This document shows, in pieces, positions 7,388 through 13,014 of a DNA stretch of 13,014 bases. The stretch lies in NCBI GenBank assembly GCA_004563195.1, contig SFTJ01000067.1, positions 1 through 13,014 of the forward strand. Direction: 5' to 3'. Position 1 is the stretch's first letter, and every line of letters starts with the position of its first letter. Source of the DNA: a bacterium (lineage in GTDB: Bacteria > Bacteroidota > Bacteroidia > Bacteroidales > Muribaculaceae). The notes below the pieces were generated by a model. It was not told where the DNA came from. It was given only the letters and a program-made list of their open reading frames with translations, and did no database searches. Made by a program: the position numbers and the translations under genes.

Positions 7388-9667
7388 TTATTTCGAGAGC
7401 GAGAACGGTGCTGCTTCGCGAGTAATACCGCGTGTGGTGCACGGCTGGTTGCTCATTTCAAATTTCATGTGTCCGCCTGCATTGATTTCGGAATAAGTGA
7501 TGTAGTTGCGGTCGAGCGGCATGCCATTGAGTGTAGCGCTCTTGATATAGACATTGCTCGAACTGTTGCCTTGGGCTTCTATCACAAATTTATTGCCGTT
7601 TTCCATCGTTATGATGGCCTTATTGAACACCGGACTACCTATCACATACTCATCGGTGCCCGGACACACTGCATATATACCCAATGCGCTGAGCACATAC
7701 CACGACGACATGCCGCCCTGGTCTTCGTCGCCCGGAAAACCCTTTGGCGATGAATTGTAGAGGCGTCGCAATATCTCACGAACCCAATACTGTGTCTTCC
7801 ATGGCTCGCCTGCATAGCAGTAGAGATATGGCATATGCTGTATTGGTTGGTTGCCATGGGCATACTGACCCATTTCGGCGAGTTGCATTTCCTTCATTTC
7901 GTGTATCATTCCGCCGTAAGTGCCGGGGTGTACTTCATTCGATGATGTGAACACCGAGTCGAGTTTCTCCACAAAGCGTTTGTTGCTGCCGAAGAGGTCA
8001 ATCAAGCCCTGCACATCGTGAAACACCGACCAAATGTAGTGCCATGCATCGCCCTCGCAGTAGGGACCGCCCCATTCCAGCGGGTCGAACGGCTCCACCC
8101 AATTGCCATTCTCATCTTTGCCTCGCATAAATCCGGTTTCCTTATCGAAAAGGTTGCGATAGTTGTACATCTGCTTGGCAAATATCGTGGCATAGTGGTC
8201 ATTGCCCACCATCTTGGCAAGTCGATAGGCACAGAAGTCGTCGTAGGCATATTCCAATGTCTGCGACACACAGCCAAGCGACTGTGGATATGGCACATAG
8301 CCCAGTTGCCAATATTCTTTCCAACCGGCTCGGCCGTTAGCTCCACCCCATGGACCTTTGTTCATTGCTTCATGAGCATAAGCTTTAAGTGCCTTCTCAG
8401 GGTCGAACGAGCGAACGCCCTTTGCCCAAGCATCGGTGATGAGCGATATGGAGTGATTGCCGAGCATACCACCTGTCTCGCCGGGAAACGACCACGATGG
8501 CAGCCATCCACACTGTTCTTGGGCTGCAAGCAGTGCATTCATATAGTGTCCTTGCATAGTAGGATGCAAGATGTTGGTAAGCGGGAATTGCGATCGGAAT
8601 GTATCCCAAAGGCCGTTGTCGGTATACATGCGGCCGTCGTAGATTTTGCCGTTGTATGGGCTGTAATAATACGGTGTGCCATCGGCTTTTATCTCATAGA
8701 ACATGCGAGAGAACAAATTCGACCTATAGAGGCACGAATAGAATGTGCGTCGTTCTTCGTCGGTGCCACCCTCCACAAGCACACGACCCAATAGATTGTT
8801 CCACACTCGCTGACCCTCGAGTTTGGTATCTTCGAAGCGGCGTTTGTCGCCCAATTCGTGCTGAAGAGTCACCATGGCTTGCTCTTCGCTGATATACGAC
8901 GAGGCTGCTTTGGCTTCTACCTTGGCACCTCGCTTAAATTTCAGATATACGCCATAGCCTTTGCCCTGACCTGACGTTGCGCCGGGCATTATCTTGTTGT
9001 CGACATTCTCCCACACACCATAGTCTTCAAAAGGTTGATTGAATGTCACCACAAAGTAGCTGCGAAAACTCTTGCTGTCGTTCACAAAGCGCTGGTTATT
9101 CACCCAACCCGACACCTGACGCTTCTTGGCATCGATTTTCACCTCACTCATGTCGGTGTAACCGTCGATTACCAAATAGGCATCACCGCTACCGGGATAA
9201 CTGAAGCGGAAATGCACGCCTCGATCGGTAGGCGCCATTTCAGTTTTCATGCCGTTGTCGAATGTCACTTCGTAGTAGTGTGGACGTGCCACTTCGTGCT
9301 TATGCGCGAACTTCTGAGCGCGTTGGTCTTGTGCCACAGTGAGATCTCCCACCACAGGCATAAATGAATACACCGCATAGTCACTTACCCACGGGCTGCA
9401 TTGGTGCGATTGGCAGAATCCCTGAATTTTATCTTTCGAATACTGATATTTCCAGCCTTCGCCATTGGCTCCGGTCTGTGGCGACCATGCGTGCATGGCA
9501 AAGGGTCGAGCAGTTATGGGATAGGTGTTGCCATAGCTCAATCCGAAATGCGAGTCGGTGCCTTGCAGTGTGCTCACATATTGTGTCAAGTCGATATCCT
9601 GTGCCTTCACTCCGAATGTTACAACACATGCACACATCACTGTTTGTACTATTCTTACAAATTTCAT
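7388..9667 (-). CDS. GH92 family enzyme with Gln in place of the NEP Glu
   Basis: This 759-residue protein has a type I signal peptide (likely cleavage after Ala22) and the full GH92 plan. Signatures are YVSTLQGTDS (30-39), NGLWDTFRSQFPL (351-363), EGDAWHYIWSVFHD (538-551), GNQPIQHM (605-612), and PGDEDQGGMSSWYVLSALG (645-663). The NEP motif, whose Glu is the general acid in canonical GH92 alpha-mannosidases, reads NQP here (Gln607). As I recall, the Cellulosimicrobium enzyme CcGH92_5, which releases mannose from mannose-1-phospho-6-mannose, has the same replacement, because a phosphate leaving group needs no acid. This gene may thus act on phosphomannan or on an unusual linkage. Gln-type GH92s also seem common among uncharacterised Bacteroidetes proteins. 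It is the second gene of the operon, 33 bp after the esterase gene. The fold is certain; the substrate is not. Confidence 0.92.
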   Translation of the reverse strand: MKFVRIVQTVMCACVVTFGVKAQDIDLTQYVSTLQGTDSHFGLSYGNTYPITARPFAMHAWSPQTGANGEGWKYQYSKDKIQGFCQSHQCSPWVSDYAVYSFMPVVGDLTVAQDQRAQKFAHKHEVARPHYYEVTFDNGMKTEMAPTDRGVHFRFSYPGSGDAYLVIDGYTDMSEVKIDAKKRQVSGWVNNQRFVNDSKSFRSYFVVTFNQPFEDYGVWENVDNKIMPGATSGQGKGYGVYLKFKRGAKVEAKAASSYISEEQAMVTLQHELGDKRRFEDTKLEGQRVWNNLLGRVLVEGGTDEERRTFYSCLYRSNLFSRMFYEIKADGTPYYYSPYNGKIYDGRMYTDNGLWDTFRSQFPLTNILHPTMQGHYMNALLAAQEQCGWLPSWSFPGETGGMLGNHSISLITDAWAKGVRSFDPEKALKAYAHEAMNKGPWGGANGRAGWKEYWQLGYVPYPQSLGCVSQTLEYAYDDFCAYRLAKMVGNDHYATIFAKQMYNYRNLFDKETGFMRGKDENGNWVEPFDPLEWGGPYCEGDAWHYIWSVFHDVQGLIDLFGSNKRFVEKLDSVFTSSNEVHPGTYGGMIHEMKEMQLAEMGQYAHGNQPIQHMPYLYCYAGEPWKTQYWVREILRRLYNSSPKGFPGDEDQGGMSSWYVLSALGIYAVCPGTDEYVIGSPVFNKAIITMENGNKFVIEAQGNSSSNVYIKSATLNGMPLDRNYITYSEINAGGHMKFEMSNQPCTTRGITREAAPFSLSK

Positions 9668-9700
9668 ATCTATAATCTTCTGTATGTTTTGAATATGTTG

Positions 9701-11722
9701 TCAACGATTAATCTGTCGTGTTATGCCGTTCCACTTGTCGGTGCGAAATGGCGATGCAGGCAGTCCTATGCCGTTATACAGATTAGCAATAGGATTATCA
9801 GCCCAAGCATAGCGCACGGCTTGTGGCATGGGCACTTCGTCGCTCCACACCACCACACTATTGCCCTCGATGCGTGCTTTTGCCCAATGAAATTGCCTGT
9901 CGGGTCCGGCTATTGTGAAGCCTTTTAGTTCTTCTCCGCTATTCTTCTCACCATTGGCTATCGCAGCGTAGTTGCTTGCCATCAAGCCTCCCTTGGTGCC
10001 ATGGAAATAGATGCGTATCTTATTTCCTTCTATCTGATAACCACTATACATCGGCCCCATATATTCCACTTTTTCGCCATAGGTCTTTGCGCGTGCAGCA
10101 AGGGCCAAACGGCGACCCACTTCTTGCTTGTTTTTGGGATGAATATCATTGGCTTCTCCTATGTCGATTATCACAGCCATTCCGGTGCCGTTGAGGCTCA
10201 ATGCTTCGGTCTGCGATTCGCGCAATTCTGCCCATGTCGACTCTCCCGGTGTGGTCTGAAGCGGCGTGAAATTGGCAAGTTGAACCATATAAAACGAGAA
10301 ATCGCTGTTCCAACTCTTTCGCCAATCTTGTATCATAAGTTTCATCAAATCGGAGTAGAGATATGCCTTGTCTACATTAGCTTCGCCTTGATACCATATC
10401 GCACCCTTTATGGTGTATGGCAACAGCGGACTTATCATAGCATTGTAGAGGAATGTAGGCATAGGCCAAAACGAGGTGTTAACAGGCATAGCCGGAACAT
10501 CGCGCAGATTGAGCGACTCGCAGTAGCTCCAATCGCCAGCCAGACTTATTTCACCCTTACCCTCACACTCCAAGCGTAGTGATTCGGCACCACCTCCTAT
10601 GCCACCCAGTCCACCGGTATCCATCAAGCGCACAGCTATTACTGCTTTACCGGACTTAACATTTGCTGCGGGAATAGTGTAACGGCGGGGTGCCATCCAC
10701 CCTTCGGTGCGACCAATCATCTCACCATTGAAGTAGGTAACATCATTGTCATCTACCGAACCCATATTGAGAATAAGGTTTTCTCCTGCCCATTCGGCGG
10801 GAATATCTACAATCTTGCGCAGCCACATAATGCCACTAAAGTATTTTTCACCTTTTTCTTGCACCATACCGGGCATATCCATTTTGCGCCACGCAGTATC
10901 GTCGAAATCACATTTTGCCCACTCTGCTACGCCATCAACATAGCCTTTATCGCGTTCTCGAAGCATCTTTTCCCATGCCGCGAGGTCGTCGATATAGCGT
11001 TGCTGACGCTCTTCGGGTGTGGCCGGCAGTGTGGATATCATAGCTATTTGGTCGCGATATTCGGGCACTTGCGCAAGCGATTCGGCACTTGTCCACACTT
11101 CTATCGAAGTGCCTCCCCACGACGAATCAATCAATCCTACCGGCACATTGCGATATTTATGAATGTCACGACCGAAAAAATATCCTGCCGCCGAAAAATC
11201 GGCTATTGTTGCCGACGAACACACTTGCCATCCGCCGTCAACCGCTTTGAAATTATCGCATTTCTCCGTACTTGTAGCTTTTTCCACGGTGAGAAGGCGT
11301 ATGTTTGTGTAGCGGTCGGCTTCGATTCTTTCTTGCTCAAAATTTTGTGATTCGCGCACACTCATTTCCATATTCGATTGCCCCGAGCACAACCACACCT
11401 CACCTATGAGCACATTGTTCAAGGTGGTTACATCACCGTCGCTGATGGTAACCTTATATGGTCCTCCGGCTTTGGGCGTCGACACATCCACGCGCCACCT
11501 GCCATTGCTGTCGGCTTGAGCATCATACGATTTACCATTCCACGATGTGGTCACCACTATCTTGCCTCCACAGTCACTCTTGCCCCAAACAGGCACTCGC
11601 GATTGCTGCTGCAGCACCATATTGTCGGTAAATAGCGGATTGAGTTGCACCTTGGCCGACATAGGTAACGCCATCGCTGCACCCAAACATATACCCATGA
11701 TTGCTCTTTGTATACTTGTCAT
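9701..11722 (-). CDS. sialate O-acetylesterase-like SGNH esterase with inserted beta-sandwich
   Basis: This 673-residue exported protein has a signal peptide ending at MSA (21-23). After a short N-terminal beta domain (about 25-105) comes a split SASA/SGNH esterase core: GEVWLCSGQSNME (107-119, nucleophile Ser116), DSSWGGTSIEVW (199-210, oxyanion glycine), WYQGEAN (443-449, Asn449), and EANDIHPKNK (523-532, Asp526/His528). A galactose-binding-like beta-sandwich of about 120 residues (about 270-385) is inserted between blocks, as in many Bacteroidetes members. The C-terminal segment has FHWAKA and VRYAWADNP. Family members remove O-acetyl groups from sialic acid or other sugars; next to mannosidases, an acetylated mannose glycan is at least as likely a target as sialic acid. 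As first gene of the five-gene operon it is preceded by the gene-free region 11723-12074, where the operon's promoter should be. Confidence 0.9.
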   Translation of the reverse strand: MTSIQRAIMGICLGAAMALPMSAKVQLNPLFTDNMVLQQQSRVPVWGKSDCGGKIVVTTSWNGKSYDAQADSNGRWRVDVSTPKAGGPYKVTISDGDVTTLNNVLIGEVWLCSGQSNMEMSVRESQNFEQERIEADRYTNIRLLTVEKATSTEKCDNFKAVDGGWQVCSSATIADFSAAGYFFGRDIHKYRNVPVGLIDSSWGGTSIEVWTSAESLAQVPEYRDQIAMISTLPATPEERQQRYIDDLAAWEKMLRERDKGYVDGVAEWAKCDFDDTAWRKMDMPGMVQEKGEKYFSGIMWLRKIVDIPAEWAGENLILNMGSVDDNDVTYFNGEMIGRTEGWMAPRRYTIPAANVKSGKAVIAVRLMDTGGLGGIGGGAESLRLECEGKGEISLAGDWSYCESLNLRDVPAMPVNTSFWPMPTFLYNAMISPLLPYTIKGAIWYQGEANVDKAYLYSDLMKLMIQDWRKSWNSDFSFYMVQLANFTPLQTTPGESTWAELRESQTEALSLNGTGMAVIIDIGEANDIHPKNKQEVGRRLALAARAKTYGEKVEYMGPMYSGYQIEGNKIRIYFHGTKGGLMASNYAAIANGEKNSGEELKGFTIAGPDRQFHWAKARIEGNSVVVWSDEVPMPQAVRYAWADNPIANLYNGIGLPASPFRTDKWNGITRQINR

Positions 11723-11794
11723 ATCTATAGTTTTAGTTATTTCTAAAGGTTTATCATAGTTAAGAACGATTTTTCATAGTGTTTCCACTAATGG

Positions 11795-11810
11795 GCAATT
11801 GCTAAATTGC
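11795..11810. repeat. short inverted repeat GCAATT-N4-AATTGC
   Basis: Two 6-bp arms (11795-11800 and 11805-11810) flank a 4-nt spacer. It sits about 75 bases before the first operon start codon, so it could be an operator half-site pair or a small leader hairpin. The short, AT-rich arms could also arise by chance. Confidence 0.35.
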
Positions 11811-11827
11811 ATATAAACATACAATAA

Positions 11828-11863
11828 GGTCTGTTGCCGAACTTTATATTTCGAGAACAGACC
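11828..11863. promoter_or_regulatory. two-tier hairpin in the operon leader
   Basis: The outer arms GGTCTGTT (11828-11835) and AACAGACC (11856-11863) pair perfectly over 8 bp. After a 2x2 internal mismatch (GC/AG), the inner arms CGAA (11838-11841) and TTCG (11850-11853) pair across an 8-nt AT-rich loop. The element lies 106-141 bases upstream of the first operon gene. It could be a regulator's dyad, a leader RNA structure or an attenuator-like hairpin. No clean T-run follows it on the minus strand, so it is not an obvious terminator. Confidence 0.5.
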
Positions 11864-11952
11864 CCAACTAACCATCTATTTACCTAAAAAAATTATATAA
11901 CGGAAAACAATTCATTACATTCTAAGTGCGTTGACTACTCTTTTACTTTTCG

Positions 11953-11988
11953 AGATAAGAAGTGTTATTATGCATTCCAAGATAAGAA
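11953..11988. repeat. direct repeats AGATAAGAA, possible operator
   Basis: AGATAAGAA occurs at 11953-11961 and again at 11980-11988, 27 bp apart. A one-mismatch copy, AGTTAAGAA, lies at 11758-11766 near the operon start. Repeats upstream of a polysaccharide operon often mark binding sites of its regulator, but I cannot tie these to a known regulator. Confidence 0.35.
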
Positions 11989-12074
11989 CGACAAACACTT
12001 CATTTTCCACTAAATAATAGTCAAAAAAATAATTCTTTCAAGCCGAATTGATTTCCGAGCCACCCACCAATCAA

Positions 12075-12111
12075 GCAGCCCCATCGGAGCAAAAAACTCC
12101 GACGGGGCTGC
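12075..12111 (-). terminator. terminator hairpin of the right-edge gene
   Basis: The arms 12075-12089 (GCAGCCCCATCGGAG) and 12097-12111 (CTCCGACGGGGCTGC) pair over 15 bp, with a 7-nt loop. The one imperfect position is an A/C clash in plus-strand RNA but a tolerated G·U wobble in minus-strand RNA, which suggests selection on the minus strand. It lies about 45 bp past the stop codon at 12157. The U-run is in the loop rather than after the stem. Confidence 0.65.
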
Positions 12112-12156
12112 TGCAACAATAATCTATATCTATTCTACAATTACACTACCCGGTAA

Positions 12157-13014
12157 TCAATCTTCAAACAAGCGTTCCCACTTATACACGCGGTAGAAGA
12201 ACGGGCGATAGAAATCGGCACTTCCGTCGGCATTGAAGTTATCCCAAAAGTTGTCGATATCGGTGTTTGTAGAGAACACCAGTTCGCCGTCGCGCGACAA
12301 ACCCATATGCAAGTGCACCATATAGACAAAGCGGTAGGTTTGAACACCTATTTTATCGAGTGTCTTAGGCAGCACAAAGAGATTATGGCAATCTTCAAAC
12401 GGACCGTACGGAGTCTTGCTGCGTAAGATATACATCTGTGTGCCGAACGGAAAGGCCTGACCGGTCATATAGTACCAATCACCTTTCTTAAACACCCAAG
12501 GCATGCTCAGCGAAGTGGAGGAAATAGGATTCACAAAATCCGCAGTTGGATATGAGTCAACCCACGAATAATCACCGTTATTGTCCATCACATAGTATTC
12601 CAAACCATCGCGAAGGTCGTGTGTCTTGGATCGTGCCACTATAGGATAGCTCACAAACGCCTGTTGGAACGAACCATAAAGATAGGTATGGCCATCTTCG
12701 TCTTCCCACATCGTTTGACCTATGGAATAAGGATTTTTTTCAAGATAATTGTGGTCAACACTCTCTATAGTGAGATATGAGCCATCGCCGGGTGTGCCAT
12801 CGAGGTTATAAATGGCAAGTGCGGTGCCGAGTCCGGTCATATTGCCATCGCCGGTATATACGCCGTTCCACAACTGCTGCAATTTACCATTGACCACTGT
12901 GCCATCGCCTGCCCAATAGACGTAATCGGCATCTATCTCGCCTCGCTGTATGTCGGCATCCGATAATGTAGCTTGCGGATGACGCAAGTGAGTGCGTCCG
13001 TGATAATAACGTTC
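12157..13014 (-). CDS. C-terminal part of a beta-propeller glycosidase-like protein (partial)
   Basis: The frame stays open to the right edge, leaving 285 visible codons. The apparent start codon at 12987 is only an internal TTG, and the frame continues upstream as ERYYHGRTH before it. Repeated blade-like motifs suggest a beta-propeller: DYVYWAGDG, HTYLYGSF, DWYYMTG, MYILRSKTPYGPFED (blade end typical of GH43-like folds), and a closing TDIDNFWDNFNADGSADFYRPFF. The C-terminal end resembles what I remember of the DUF5005/DUF4185 group of Bacteroidetes propeller proteins, thought to be glycoside hydrolases, but I cannot confirm this or name a substrate. The N-terminus, including any signal peptide, is outside the window. 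A terminator separates it from the mannosidase operon, though a shared glycan target is plausible. Confidence 0.8.
   Translation of the reverse strand, partial: ERYYHGRTHLRHPQATLSDADIQRGEIDADYVYWAGDGTVVNGKLQQLWNGVYTGDGNMTGLGTALAIYNLDGTPGDGSYLTIESVDHNYLEKNPYSIGQTMWEDEDGHTYLYGSFQQAFVSYPIVARSKTHDLRDGLEYYVMDNNGDYSWVDSYPTADFVNPISSTSLSMPWVFKKGDWYYMTGQAFPFGTQMYILRSKTPYGPFEDCHNLFVLPKTLDKIGVQTYRFVYMVHLHMGLSRDGELVFSTNTDIDNFWDNFNADGSADFYRPFFYRVYKWERLFED

Larger units (their letters stand above)
11723..12156. other. gene-free region upstream of the glycan operon
   Basis: This AT-rich stretch of about 430 bases has no credible ORF. From left to right it holds the operon leader, a short inverted repeat (11795-11810), a two-tier hairpin (11828-11863), direct repeats (11953-11988) and a terminator (12075-12111). 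I looked for TAnnTTTG on the minus strand and found no exact match; the nearest is TAATTTTT near 11889-11896, which lacks a well-spaced TTG. The operon may use an alternative sigma factor or an activator-dependent promoter. No start-proximal strong Shine-Dalgarno is seen ahead of 11722. Confidence 0.6.

Noticed and set aside
8018..8794. Plus-strand open frame (258 codons) opposite the GH92 gene
   Set aside because: The opposite strand has full GH92 signatures; this frame is Cys- and His-rich with no recognisable family, typical of an antisense shadow.
1..13014. tRNA, rRNA, insertion sequence or phage genes
   Set aside because: I saw no tRNA or rRNA sequence, no transposase or integrase frame and no terminal inverted repeats in the window.

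Overview
The window looks like chromosome from a gut-type Bacteroidales bacterium, perhaps a Muribaculaceae- or Bacteroides-like lineage. The grounds are the GH92/GH130 glycan-degrading enzymes, the Bacteroidetes promoter element TAnnTTTG ahead of two genes, weak Shine-Dalgarno sites, and signal-bearing carbohydrate enzymes packed in one operon. The exact taxon cannot be fixed from the sequence alone.

Layout. At 134-783 a short, AT-rich, plus-strand pair encodes two small membrane or membrane-anchored proteins of unknown function, joined by an ATGA overlap. It converges on rpiB (976-1425, minus; ribose-5-phosphate isomerase B) with a bidirectional hairpin terminator between them. Next is an EamA/DMT-type 10-TM permease (1605-2477, minus). 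rpiB and the permease each have a Bacteroidetes-type -7 promoter box. A small tandem repeat of about 9 bp, with a palindrome at one end, lies between them.

The main content is a tight five-gene minus-strand operon (11722 down to 2658, gaps 25-37 bp). In transcription order it holds a sialate-O-acetylesterase-like SGNH esterase with an inserted beta-sandwich, a GH92 enzyme in which Gln replaces the usual NEP-motif Glu, a second GH92 with the normal Glu, a GH130 lipoprotein resembling beta-1,2-mannosidases, and a GDSL/SGNH hydrolase. All five have export signals. Together they look like a periplasmic or cell-surface set for taking apart a mannose-rich, probably O-acetylated glycan, such as fungal mannan or phosphomannan or a high-mannose N-glycan. 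No SusC/SusD pair and no regulator is visible in the window.

Upstream of the operon is a gene-free stretch (11723-12156) with a two-tier hairpin, a short inverted repeat, direct repeats and a terminator. It separates the operon from a gene that runs off the right edge (12157 to beyond 13014), a beta-propeller glycosidase-like protein.
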